From Hymenobacter translucens (lineage in GTDB: Bacteria; Bacteroidota; Bacteroidia; Cytophagales; Hymenobacteraceae): a stretch of DNA of 64,000 nucleotides. The position numbers were made by a program, and so were the translations under genes. The stretch is from positions 27,649-91,648 of the forward strand of contig NZ_JAJERB010000013.1 in the NCBI RefSeq assembly GCF_020685205.1, written 5' to 3'. Shown here one piece after another: positions 25,186-33,508 of the stretch. Positions within the stretch are counted from its first letter, which is position 1; every line of letters starts with the position of its first letter. The notes beneath the pieces are model-generated. The model made no database searches, had not been told where the DNA came from, and was given only the letters and a program-made list of their open reading frames with translations.

Positions 25186-25845
25186 CTAGTCGGTGCCGTT
25201 GAGCAGGTACGCAATGCTGATCTGAGGGTGCTGCGCAAACGAGAAGCGTTGGTTGCTGGTGTATTGCGAGAATTCGGCACTGAACTGATGCTGCCGCCCC
25301 CAAATTACGCCTACTGAGTAGCCATAGATATGGCTGGATTCGGTGAATCCATACTGCCGGGTAAGATTGGAAAACCTCAAAAAGGTATAGCGGGGAGAAA
25401 AGGTAAACGTCAGCTTCTCATTCATGTGCACGGAAGAAAAAGATGCAACGGACCCGCTATAGCTCAAGGTCTGCAGCATTAACAGGGCAACCGGGCTGGC
25501 CCCTGCCTCTAGGCCAACGCTCGAAGCAAACCGGGAGTGCTGGGTTCCCGCTATCTGCGCTTTGCCTGTCAGGGTGAGCTGGGTAGAAGTATTCACCCGG
25601 ACCCCGACATCCACCCTTTCATTTACGCCATACTTTGCCGACGCTTCACCCACGACGAAATAGGAAGTCTTTGACGAATCGGACGATAAGCTGTAAGCAT
25701 GTGCATCCAGCTTGCCGGCATTCAGGCTGGCGGTGGCCAGGTACGCGTCTTTTCCCAGCGTCCGGCCCGTCTGGTGAGAGTTTAGCGCAACGCACCCGGG
25801 TAGTGCCAGCAGCGCCGGGCAGATAATCACATATCGATAGTTCAT
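25186..25845 (-). CDS. Outer-membrane barrel-like lipoprotein, unknown
   Basis: A 219-residue protein with a lipobox LPGC (Cys18) after MNYRYVIICPALLA. The rest is short strands typical of small barrels (YGVNERVDVGVRVN, FTFSPRYTFLRFS, YGYSVGVIWG, FSAEFSQYT) and ends ISIAYLLNGTD. GC content looks slightly lower than its neighbours. It converges on the GNAT gene and is separated from the kinase gene upstream by a terminator, so it is likely a single transcription unit. No family recognised. Confidence 0.6.
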   Translation of the reverse strand: MNYRYVIICPALLALPGCVALNSHQTGRTLGKDAYLATASLNAGKLDAHAYSLSSDSSKTSYFVVGEASAKYGVNERVDVGVRVNTSTQLTLTGKAQIAGTQHSRFASSVGLEAGASPVALLMLQTLSYSGSVASFSSVHMNEKLTFTFSPRYTFLRFSNLTRQYGFTESSHIYGYSVGVIWGRQHQFSAEFSQYTSNQRFSFAQHPQISIAYLLNGTD

Positions 25846-25964
25846 CTGCTGACAGAGTTATACAAGTGAAAAAGCGTTGCAGGCAGTGCTGATAAAACTG
25901 GAGCTGCTTAGGCTCCTGTCGCTATCCAGTGTTCACCGCGCGAATTCCCGCGCCGGCTAACTAA

Positions 25965-25999
25965 AAAAGCAGCCCCTCTCTCACCAAGGGGCTGCTTTT
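25965..25999 (-). terminator. Intrinsic terminator of the kinase-like gene
   Basis: A 13-bp perfect stem (25965-25977 with 25987-25999), 9-nt loop, flanked by A/T runs on both sides. It lies ~110 nt after the end of the gene at 26109 on the minus strand and could work in both directions. Confidence 0.88.
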
Positions 26000-26108
26000 C
26001 CGCATAATGCATAGCTATTCGCAGGTAATGATTCGCTTCTAAATCGAATATCCAGGTAGTCTATAGATTCGGATAGCTCTAACTCACTCACCTTATTTGC
26101 AGCCACCG

Positions 26109-27305
26109 TTAGCCGGCCATCTGGTATTCTTTGGGCTGAAAGCTTTGCTCGGCCTGCCCCTGCTCCAGGGAGTTAAAGAAGCTTTCAATTACCCGGGGCA
26201 GGTAGGGATAGGGGCTCAGGGAGTGGGCCATCAGGTACATGCCCAGGCGGTGCAGGCCAAAGTCAACGGTAGCCAGGTCGAAGCCGCGGCGGAAAGCGGC
26301 CTGGTCGGCAAACTGGCCGGTGCGGGCGTGCAGGGCCTGGCGGTAGTGCTCCAGGTACACCGGGCGCAGGTGGTACCGGTCGGCGTCCAGCACAAAGCAC
26401 AGCAGCTCCGCTACGTCGTACTGGGGTACGTGGTAGGTGGCCAGCTCCCAGTCATAGGCGCAGAACTGCAGCTCCCCGGCGGCGTTGCGCTTAAAGCAAG
26501 TGTTGCGGGGGTTCAGATCGTTGTGAATAAGCGTCTTGGGCATGTCTTCCAGCTCCGACCAGTACGTGGGGATACCCGCAATGGCCCGGCGCAGCAGGAT
26601 TTCCCGCTCGGGGCCGTACTGGGTGGGCAGGTGGGTAGCGGCGTTGGTGAGCAAGGCCGTCCAGAGCGGGGCCATGCGCTGCATAAACTCCCCGGACGGA
26701 ACATCCTCACCGTAGTACTTGAGGCGAAGGTAGCCGGCTACCAGATGGTCGGCGTGCCAGTCGGCCAGCTGAGTGAGGGCCGTGCGGATATGCTCGTCGG
26801 TCCACTGCTCGGGAGCCATTACCGAGTTCAGCAGCTCCACGTCTTCTAAGTACTCCATCAGCACCACGTAGGTCTGGTCGGCTTCGTTGGCGTGAGTGGC
26901 CCACACCTCGGGCAGCAGGGCGCTGGTTTCCTCATAGGCCCGCAGCTCCCGCCAATGGGTGTGCTCAAAGCCGGTCAGGGCCTCGTACGCCGGATACGTA
27001 GCGGCTACCACGCCGCCGCAGGCCTGGGCCAGACCGCCGAGCATGGCCGAGATTTCCCGGCCGTTGGGTTTGAGCTTCAGCACCAGCCGCTTGGTATGGC
27101 GGGTGCCGTCCACCTGCATGGTCACCGACAGCCCGAAGTGGCCGACCGGCTTTTCGGTTTGCCCGGCAGTCAGGATGGTCAGGATGCTGGAGGAGTTGTC
27201 GACGGGCAGCAGCTCCACCTGCTCCACCCGGATGCGGCGGTGAGGGGCGTGCTCCTGCATAATGGTTTCGAGGAAGGCGGGGCTGAGGTAGTCGGAAAGG
27301 AACAT
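26109..27305 (-). CDS. Aminoglycoside-phosphotransferase (APH/choline-kinase) family kinase
   Basis: A 398-residue protein with the APH catalytic loop LIHNDLNPRNTCF (HxDxxxxN; Asp is the base) and the Mg-binding CAYDWELA segment, preceded by an N-lobe with KRLVLKLKPNGRE. The substrate of such kinases ranges from choline and homoserine to antibiotics and cannot be told from sequence. The start MFLSDYLSPAFLETIM at 27305 is used; a 25-codon extension to 27380 has no family-like sequence. It lies downstream of the BtaA-like gene on the same strand with a 295-nt AT-richer gap in which I see no other gene. Confidence 0.75.
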   Translation of the reverse strand: MFLSDYLSPAFLETIMQEHAPHRRIRVEQVELLPVDNSSSILTILTAGQTEKPVGHFGLSVTMQVDGTRHTKRLVLKLKPNGREISAMLGGLAQACGGVVAATYPAYEALTGFEHTHWRELRAYEETSALLPEVWATHANEADQTYVVLMEYLEDVELLNSVMAPEQWTDEHIRTALTQLADWHADHLVAGYLRLKYYGEDVPSGEFMQRMAPLWTALLTNAATHLPTQYGPEREILLRRAIAGIPTYWSELEDMPKTLIHNDLNPRNTCFKRNAAGELQFCAYDWELATYHVPQYDVAELLCFVLDADRYHLRPVYLEHYRQALHARTGQFADQAAFRRGFDLATVDFGLHRLGMYLMAHSLSPYPYLPRVIESFFNSLEQGQAEQSFQPKEYQMAG

Positions 27306-27600
27306 GGCAGTAGGGTTGGAAAGGGTAGCCGTTGAAACTTTCCGAAGATTAGTGCTTCGGTCCGCCACTGTCGATACCAATTTCTGATTTTCAGGGACTT
27401 TTCAGAGAGGATATCAACTGGCCTGGATTCGTTGCCAGCAAACCGAAATAAAGTTTCTGCGTGCGTTTATACCCTCATTCACCTACCAGAAAATCAGACT
27501 TTTCAAGCCGAAAAAAACACAGGCTTATTCGCCTATTGAGCAGTATTTTTTCGTTGATGCCGACTGTCCGCAGCAGGCGAAGCAGCCCGGTAGGCGGGCG

Positions 27601-28695
27601 TTAGTCGCCGCTGGGCTCCCAGCTCAGCACCCGCACGTTGCGGAAGTAAAAGCAGGCCTCGTGAGCCGACAGCTTTGCGGACTCGGCGGCCAGCAGCGGA
27701 ATAGTTGCAGTGCGCGCCTCGGCCTGGCTCAGGAGCAGGTTCCAGAATACCACCCGGAGTGGAACCCCGCGCTGGCCCAGGGCCTGGCAGACCCGCTCAA
27801 ATTCGGCTGGACTCACGTACTCAAAGATGTTGGACAGGCTGGCCTTGGTAATGATCCGGCCTTCCTCCGAGAGCAGGAAGTCGATGGCTTCGCCGGTTTC
27901 AATCCGGAGCGTCGGCAGCTGGCGGCGGAGCGTTTCGTAGTGGGCAGCCTGGTAGCAGGGTGGCAGTACGTGGTCGGGCAGTTCGGGGCCGAAGAAGAAG
28001 AAGCGCAGAAAGAAGTTGTCCCGGGCCAGCTGAGTGCCCAGGTGGCGGCGCAGGCGGGCAAAGAAGGCTTCCCCGCCCGATTCTTCCGCGTACTTGAACA
28101 GCTTCGGGTCCCGGCCCTTGCTCAGGTTAGCCTCGTCGAAGTAATCGATGAACTGCCGGCGGAAGTCGGTGGGCTCCACCTCAGAGACAAAGTAGCGGTG
28201 CTGAGCCTCCTCGTTGTCGAACGACAGCAGGTGGCGAAGCCGGGCCTGAGCGGCGGCGTCGAGAGTAGCAAAGAAGTTAGTAATAAAGCTTTCCAGCCGG
28301 CCCGCAGTGAGGATGCCGCCCGGGTGGCTGGCGAAAAACGACTCCCAGTACGGCTGCTCTTCGGCCCCCAGCGTAGCGCGCACCTCCGCCCAGGCCTGCC
28401 GGGCGGCGTCGGGGCCATCAAAGCCTATCAGTCCGCGAAAAACCGGGTGGGCATGGTGCTGAATAACGTGCTGCTTCAGCTGGAGCAGGCGACTCTGAGC
28501 CGGGTTCAGGTCAATGGCCGTGACGCTGGCCGGGGCCTGCAGCAGGGTATTGAGCACGTTGCAGCCGGCCCCGCAGATAATCAGGGCGTGGTCGGTAGGC
28601 TGGAGCTGCAGGGCCTGGTAGAGCGTAGCGCTGCCTTCCCACACCAGCGAATAGCGCAGCCGGTCCAGCTCCACGTTATAGAATTCGGATTGCAT
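27601..28695 (-). CDS. BtaA-like SAM:diacylglycerol 3-amino-3-carboxypropyltransferase (DUF3419)
   Basis: The family transfers the aminocarboxypropyl group of SAM to diacylglycerol, the first step to betaine lipids (DGTS). The 364-residue protein has the SAM-binding LIICGAGCNVLNTL and VTAIDLNPAQ motifs near residues 40-70 and the C-terminal VRVLSWEPSG. The ATG at 28695 is the family start (MQSEFYNVELDRLRYSLVWEG). The frame is open further upstream to 28896, but that stretch is made of intergenic repeats. No betaine methyltransferase (BtaB) gene lies in the window, so the final product may be different. Confidence 0.78.
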   Translation of the reverse strand: MQSEFYNVELDRLRYSLVWEGSATLYQALQLQPTDHALIICGAGCNVLNTLLQAPASVTAIDLNPAQSRLLQLKQHVIQHHAHPVFRGLIGFDGPDAARQAWAEVRATLGAEEQPYWESFFASHPGGILTAGRLESFITNFFATLDAAAQARLRHLLSFDNEEAQHRYFVSEVEPTDFRRQFIDYFDEANLSKGRDPKLFKYAEESGGEAFFARLRRHLGTQLARDNFFLRFFFFGPELPDHVLPPCYQAAHYETLRRQLPTLRIETGEAIDFLLSEEGRIITKASLSNIFEYVSPAEFERVCQALGQRGVPLRVVFWNLLLSQAEARTATIPLLAAESAKLSAHEACFYFRNVRVLSWEPSGD

Positions 28696-28701
28696 GGGGT
28701 G

Positions 28702-28915
28702 GTGCTTGTTAGTTGTTGATTGTTGCTTGTTGGTTGTTGTCATCCTTAATCTGTTGTCCGCTTGCGAACCGCAGGCCCACATTGTCAAGGGCCTTATCAG
28801 GATTACATAAGTCGTTATTACGATGTTCGTTCGGCTGCAAGTCGTTCCTCGATGCCAAGGTCCTTGGCTCTGCTCAGGATGACAATGAACCAACAATCAG
28901 CTACCAGCAATCAGC
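28702..28915. repeat. Nested GTTGT and TTGTCATCCT intergenic elements
   Basis: An inner element, 28737-28885, has 10-bp inverted ends (TTGTCATCCT and AGGATGACAA) and matches the 'GTCATCCTGAGC...GGACCT' type of dispersed repeat. It is flanked by GTTGTTGATTGTTGC-type units (28702-28736) and their partial complement (28886-28915). There is no open frame with protein-like composition; read on the minus strand it forms an artificial extension of the BtaA-like gene. Confidence 0.7.
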
Positions 28916-28916
28916 A

Positions 28917-30362
28917 TCATATCAGCTGGTCGTAGCGAATCTTGGAGTGGTGGCGCTGGTCGACGGGCAGCCCGGGGCGGTGGTGCAGGCCGGTGAAAAG
29001 AGCAGCCGGAAACGAGGCTGCCCGCAGCGCCTGGCTGACCTGCCCTGCCGTAGCGGCTCCTTCCCAGTATACAGCAAATCCCGCCGGCTCGGCCCGGGCC
29101 GCCGCCCGCTCCACGCCCGGCAGCTGCTGGAGCACCTGCTCGACCTGGTAGTGCTGCACGCCCTGGTGCAGGGTGGTGTTGCCCTGCCGGCCGGTCAGCC
29201 AGAGGTTGCCCGCATCGTCGAAGTAGCCGAAGTCGCCGGTAGCCAGTATGCCGTCGGGGGTCTGGGCAGCTACGTGGGCCCCGCGCACCGTTATTTCCCC
29301 GACTTCCCGCCGGGTGCCGTTGGCCAGCGTTACTTCTCCCATCGGCTTCAGCCGGAGCCGGCAGTTCAGCCCCGCCACGACCGGGCCTACGCAATAGCCG
29401 TCCCGAGGGCTGGGCGCGGGGACAGAAATGAAACGGCGCACGGCAATGGGCTCGGCCTCGGAGGAGCCGTAGATGACAAATATTCCCGCCCCGGCAAAAG
29501 CCGCTTGCAGCTCCTGAAGCAGCTTTTCCGGTACCGGGGAGCCGCCCACGCCCACCGCCTGCACCGCCGGAAAGCCGCCAGGCCAGGCCAGCAGCGCCGG
29601 CAGCAGGCGCCGGAAGTAAAACACGTTGCCGGTCAGGGTGTGCACCTGCCCGGCGGCAATCTGTGCGGCCACGGCGTCGGCATCGAGCAGGGGCAGGTTT
29701 CCCCAGGGCAGGTCGGGGAGCACGGTGAGCACCCCGGCGGAAAGGTTATGAAGCAGCACGTTGGGAAAAAGCGGGAAGTCACGCTGCCCGGGCCAGGGCG
29801 GAAACACCCGCTTGAGCACCTCGTGCTGGGCCCGCAGCACCCGGTGCGTCCGAACAATCTGCTTGGGACGCCCGGTAGTGCCGGAGCTGTGGGAAATCAG
29901 GGCGGGCTGGTCGGCGGGCACGGGCTGGGGCGGCTCCAGGGGAGCGGGGGCAGGCAGGCGGTGGGCCGTCAGGTTGCGCACGCCCCAGCCGCGAAACAGC
30001 GCTTTAGCCAGCCAGGGCAAGGGTCTGGCGGACAGGATTGCCGTCAGCTTGCCGAGCCGGACCAGGGTGAGCAGGGTTGCCGGCGTGATACCGGCCGGGG
30101 GCAGCACTGCCACGGCCCCGTGGGCCTGTACGGCCAGCAGCCCGCAGATCAGGTCGGGGCCTACGGGCAGCAGCAGCAGGATGCGCTGCCCGGGCTGCAC
30201 GCGGCGGGCCGCCAGCTCCTGCCGGAACCGGCTGATCTGTCCGGCCAGGTCGGCAGCAGCATACACGCGGGGCGGGGCGTCGGGCTCGGGCCATTCCAGC
30301 AGGACCCGGTCCGGGTTGGCCGCCAGTACGGCAAAGACGGATTCAACGAAGTTGGCAGTCAT
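28917..30362 (-). CDS. AMP-forming acyl/aryl ligase (ANL superfamily)
   Basis: A 481-residue adenylating enzyme that would activate a carboxylate with ATP, usually as a CoA thioester. Signature motifs are SHSSGTTGRPKQIV at 157-170, GGSPVPEK, the IYGSSEAEPI motif (YGxTE-like), ATGDFGYFDDAGNLWLTGRQ, and the C-terminal lysine in HHSKIRYDQL. It is shorter than typical acyl-CoA synthetases because the C-terminal lid (about 100 residues) is compact. The gene lies between the APC permease (72 nt) and the BtaA-like gene on the same strand. Its acid substrate is unknown. Confidence 0.8.
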   Translation of the reverse strand: MTANFVESVFAVLAANPDRVLLEWPEPDAPPRVYAAADLAGQISRFRQELAARRVQPGQRILLLLPVGPDLICGLLAVQAHGAVAVLPPAGITPATLLTLVRLGKLTAILSARPLPWLAKALFRGWGVRNLTAHRLPAPAPLEPPQPVPADQPALISHSSGTTGRPKQIVRTHRVLRAQHEVLKRVFPPWPGQRDFPLFPNVLLHNLSAGVLTVLPDLPWGNLPLLDADAVAAQIAAGQVHTLTGNVFYFRRLLPALLAWPGGFPAVQAVGVGGSPVPEKLLQELQAAFAGAGIFVIYGSSEAEPIAVRRFISVPAPSPRDGYCVGPVVAGLNCRLRLKPMGEVTLANGTRREVGEITVRGAHVAAQTPDGILATGDFGYFDDAGNLWLTGRQGNTTLHQGVQHYQVEQVLQQLPGVERAAARAEPAGFAVYWEGAATAGQVSQALRAASFPAALFTGLHHRPGLPVDQRHHSKIRYDQLI

Positions 30363-30434
30363 CCGAAAGAGGTATAGCCCGCAAGGTAGCTTTTCTCCAC
30401 AGTCGAAAGAATGCCCAGCACCAGCGGCAGCAGG

Positions 30435-31835
30435 CTAGCGGGCAAACGGCCACCGCTGCTGGCGGCGGCTCCAAAGCAGGAATACGCCGGTGCCCACGGC
30501 CATCATCAGCAGGGCGCCGACCTGGAAGGGCAGGTACCGGCCGGGCAGCCCCAGCCAGCCCAGCGGAATGCCGTCCTGAATACTGTAGAACATCCAGAGC
30601 CAGACGGCCACGGCCACCATGACGGGCAGCGGGTAAAGCGGCATCCGGAAGGGCAGCCCGGCGGTGCCCCGGCGCCGGCGCAGCAGCACCAGCCCCACGG
30701 CCTGGCCCACGAACTGCACCAGGATGCGCATGGCCAGGATGGCACTGATAACCTCGCCCAGCTTAAAGAGCAGGCTGAACAGAAACCCCAGCCCGCCCAG
30801 CAGCAGCAGCGACACGTGCGGAAAGTGCTTGGTAGGATGGGTGCGCGCAAACACCGGCAGAAACTCCCCGTCGGCCGCGGCGGCGTAGGGAATGCGGGAG
30901 TAGCCCAGCAGCACCGCGAACAGGGAAGCAAACGCCACCCACAAAACCAGCGCCGTGGCCGCCTTGGCCGCCACCGGCCCGTAGAGCTGCTCCACGAAGG
31001 TGCTCACGATAAACTTGGAGTGCTGCGCGTCCTGCCACGGAATCACGGTGCCCACGCTCCAGTTAAGCAGCAGGTACAAGGCCATGATGCCCAGGATACT
31101 CAGAAAGATGCTGCGCGGAATCAGCTTGTGCGGCTCCTTGACTTCCGCGCCCAGGTGGCAGATGTTGTAGTAGCCCAGGTAGGAGTAGATGGTCTTGACC
31201 GCCGCCTGCCCCATGGCCGCCGACAAGAGCAGCCCCGGCAGGTCGCCGATGCCCCCGACGGGCAGCCAGGCCACGGCGTGGTTGCTGTTGGTGAGCCCCC
31301 CGAAGATCAGCCAGGCCATCAGCCCCAGCACGCCCACCCAAAGCAGCACGCCCAGCTTGCCGATTTCCTCGATGCGCCGGTAAAGCAGCCCGATCAGCAG
31401 GAGCACCACCACGCCCGACACCAGCTTGGCCTGCCACGGCTCGGTGAGGGGCACCAGGTAGCCGAAGTACTGGGCAAAGCCGATGGCACCGGAGGCTACT
31501 ACCAACGGAGCCTGCACCAGCGTCTGCCATACGTACAGAAACGACATCAGCCGTCCCCAGGTATGCTCGCCGTAGGCCAGCTTCAGAAACCGGTAGGAGC
31601 CGCCCGCCTCGGGGTAGGCCGCGCCCAGCTCGCTCCAGATCAGCCCGTCCACGAGGCTCAGCCCCGCACCTACCAGCCAGGCCAGCAGGAAGTACGGTCC
31701 CATAAAGCCCATGACCAGCGGCAGCGTGACAAACGGGCCGATGCCCACCATGTCAATCATGTTGAGGGCGGTGGCCTGCACCAGGCCCAGGCGGCGCTGC
31801 AGCACGGGCGCGGGAGGAGAATCGAGTTGGGGCAT
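30435..31835 (-). CDS. APC-superfamily amino acid permease
   Basis: A 466-residue inner-membrane transporter with about 12 hydrophobic segments. The first helix carries the APC signature VGIGPFVTLP, and the later GGSYRFLKLAYG is the consensus loop 2-3 motif of the family. It is likely a proton-linked amino acid or polyamine symporter; the substrate cannot be told. It is the first of a five-gene minus-strand run (permease, ligase, BtaA-like, kinase, barrel lipoprotein). The 349-nt divergent gap before it (31836-32184) is described separately. Confidence 0.85.
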   Translation of the reverse strand: MPQLDSPPAPVLQRRLGLVQATALNMIDMVGIGPFVTLPLVMGFMGPYFLLAWLVGAGLSLVDGLIWSELGAAYPEAGGSYRFLKLAYGEHTWGRLMSFLYVWQTLVQAPLVVASGAIGFAQYFGYLVPLTEPWQAKLVSGVVVLLLIGLLYRRIEEIGKLGVLLWVGVLGLMAWLIFGGLTNSNHAVAWLPVGGIGDLPGLLLSAAMGQAAVKTIYSYLGYYNICHLGAEVKEPHKLIPRSIFLSILGIMALYLLLNWSVGTVIPWQDAQHSKFIVSTFVEQLYGPVAAKAATALVLWVAFASLFAVLLGYSRIPYAAAADGEFLPVFARTHPTKHFPHVSLLLLGGLGFLFSLLFKLGEVISAILAMRILVQFVGQAVGLVLLRRRRGTAGLPFRMPLYPLPVMVAVAVWLWMFYSIQDGIPLGWLGLPGRYLPFQVGALLMMAVGTGVFLLWSRRQQRWPFAR

Positions 31836-32184
31836 AAGCAGGTGGAAAAGAAGCCGGGGTCGTAAAAGTCGGATAAAACCGGAATGTTCAGCGGGGGCCG
31901 GCCGGTAGCCCGCCGGGATGCCGGGCCGAACGGCTCAGGCACCCTTAGCTTAACCCCAGCCCCCGGGTCTGCGTAGCTGAGAACTTCTTTCGCTCAACCA
32001 TGCCCTTCACGCCCGGCACCCATCGTATAAGCGCATCTTTTTGAAAGCCCGATTCATCGGCCGCGCGTAGCGCGTGGCTGATCGGAAAGCATCACTCAAA
32101 TCTGATACCTTGGAGCACAGTAGCACGGGGCCCTGGTTTCGCGCTGCCAGCCCCTGCGCCGCATCCTGAAAACGAAAACGCCCT
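31836..32184. other. Divergent intergenic region
   Basis: A 349-nt gap between the permease and a GH1-like gene. The only weak signal is TACCTTGG at 32106-32113 (one mismatch from the -7 box) for the plus-strand gene. No gene or repeat seen. Confidence 0.3.
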
Positions 32185-33420
32185 ATGCCCACGTTACCCC
32201 ACAACCTCTCTCTTATTACCCTGCCCGTTAACCCATTCGAGTCGTTCTGGATGGCGGGTTACGAGTGCACCGACCAGCTCAACGCCTATGGCAACCGCGT
32301 CGACTTCCTGCACCTCACCGGCCATTACCAGCGCCTGGAGGAAGACTACCAAGGCCTCGGGCAGTTCAACATCAGGACCGTGCGCGAAGGCATCCGCTGG
32401 AGCCACATCGAAAAGGTACCCTACCAGTACGACTGGAGCACGGTCAAGGAGATGATTGCCGCCGGCAAGCGCCTGGGCATTCAGCAGGTGTGGGACCTTT
32501 GCCACTTCGGCTACCCCGATGACCTGACGCCCCTGCACCCCATGTTTGCCCGCCGGTTCGGCGCGCTGTGCCGGGCCTTTGTAGAGTTCTACCGCACCCA
32601 GGATCCCGACGGCACGCTGATCGTGACGCCCATCAACGAGCCCAGCTTTATGGCCTGGCTGGGTGGCGACGTACGCGGCACCTCGCCGTACTGCGTAGGC
32701 CAGGGCTGGGAAGTGAAGTACCGCCTGATGAAAGCCTACATCGAGGGTGTAGCCGCCATCCGGGCCACCGACTCCCGGGTGCGCATCATGACCACCGACC
32801 CGCTCGTGAACTTCGTGCCGGCCCTCGACGCCAGCCCCGAGCACCGGCAGGAAGTGAAAAACATCAACGAGTGGCAGTTCCAGTGCGTCGACATCCTGGC
32901 CGGGCGGCTCTGCCCCGAGCTGGGCGGACGCGAGGACTACCTCGACATCCTGGGCTTCAACTACTACTACGACAACCAGTGGGAGCATTACAAGGGCCGG
33001 CTGCTGTGGGAGCAGAAGCCCCGGGATGCCCGCTGGATGCCGTTTCACAAGCTGCTCGCCAAAGCCTACAAGCGCTACAACCGCCCCGTCGTCATCACCG
33101 AGACCAGCCACCTGGGCGTGGGCCGGGGCGAGTGGGTGCTGGAAATGGCCGACGAGTGCGCCAAGGTGCTGCGCAAGGGCATTCCGCTCTGGGGCATCTG
33201 CCTCTACCCCATCATCGACCGGCCCAACTGGGACAACCTCGTGGACTACCACAACTCCGGCCTCTGGGACGTGGACCGCGACGCGCCCGATGGCTCCCTG
33301 CCCCGGGTGTTGTGCCAGCACTACGCCGATGACCTGCTCCAGGCCCAGGCCCACCTCGAAACGGCCCGGCACCGGCAGCGTACCCGCCTGCCCAAGGCGT
33401 CGATACTGTCGTTGTCGTAG
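32185..33420 (+). CDS. GH1-like (clan A) glycoside hydrolase
   Basis: A 411-residue cytosolic-looking protein (no signal) with a TIM-barrel glycosidase pattern: the acid/base Glu152 in VTPINEPSF and the nucleophile Glu306 in VVITETSHLG, as in family 1 and related clan-A hydrolases. Conserved segments include REGIRWSHIE and ILGFNYYYDNQW. It is shorter than classical beta-glucosidases (~450) and lacks their QIEGA start, so it may belong to a diverged subgroup. It precedes the PLD-like gene by 88 nt, with a large hairpin repeat between. Confidence 0.7.
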   Translation: MPTLPHNLSLITLPVNPFESFWMAGYECTDQLNAYGNRVDFLHLTGHYQRLEEDYQGLGQFNIRTVREGIRWSHIEKVPYQYDWSTVKEMIAAGKRLGIQQVWDLCHFGYPDDLTPLHPMFARRFGALCRAFVEFYRTQDPDGTLIVTPINEPSFMAWLGGDVRGTSPYCVGQGWEVKYRLMKAYIEGVAAIRATDSRVRIMTTDPLVNFVPALDASPEHRQEVKNINEWQFQCVDILAGRLCPELGGREDYLDILGFNYYYDNQWEHYKGRLLWEQKPRDARWMPFHKLLAKAYKRYNRPVVITETSHLGVGRGEWVLEMADECAKVLRKGIPLWGICLYPIIDRPNWDNLVDYHNSGLWDVDRDAPDGSLPRVLCQHYADDLLQAQAHLETARHRQRTRLPKASILSLS

Positions 33421-33426
33421 AAATAA

Positions 33427-33491
33427 GTTGTCAGTTGTTTGTTGTCCGTTGTCAGTGGTGTTCTGATAACGGACAACAAACAACTGACAAC
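33427..33491. repeat. GTTGT-type intergenic inverted repeat, copy 2 (best example)
   Basis: Arms 33427-33455 and 33463-33491 (29 nt each) pair at 28 of 29 positions with a 7-nt loop. Each arm is four repeats of a 7-nt unit of the form GTTGTCA/GTTGTTT/GTTGTCC. It sits 6 nt after the GH1-like stop and 17 nt before the next ATG. Confidence 0.9.
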
Positions 33492-33508
33492 GAACAACTA
33501 AATACACC

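Noticed and set aside
28696..28896. 67-codon N-terminal extension of the BtaA-like gene
   Set aside because: It translates the repeat element (MTTTNKQQSTTNKHH), so the ATG at 28695 is the real start.
30411..31865. Plus-strand open frame of ~480 codons
   Set aside because: Antisense to the APC permease; composition His/Gln-rich and not protein-like.
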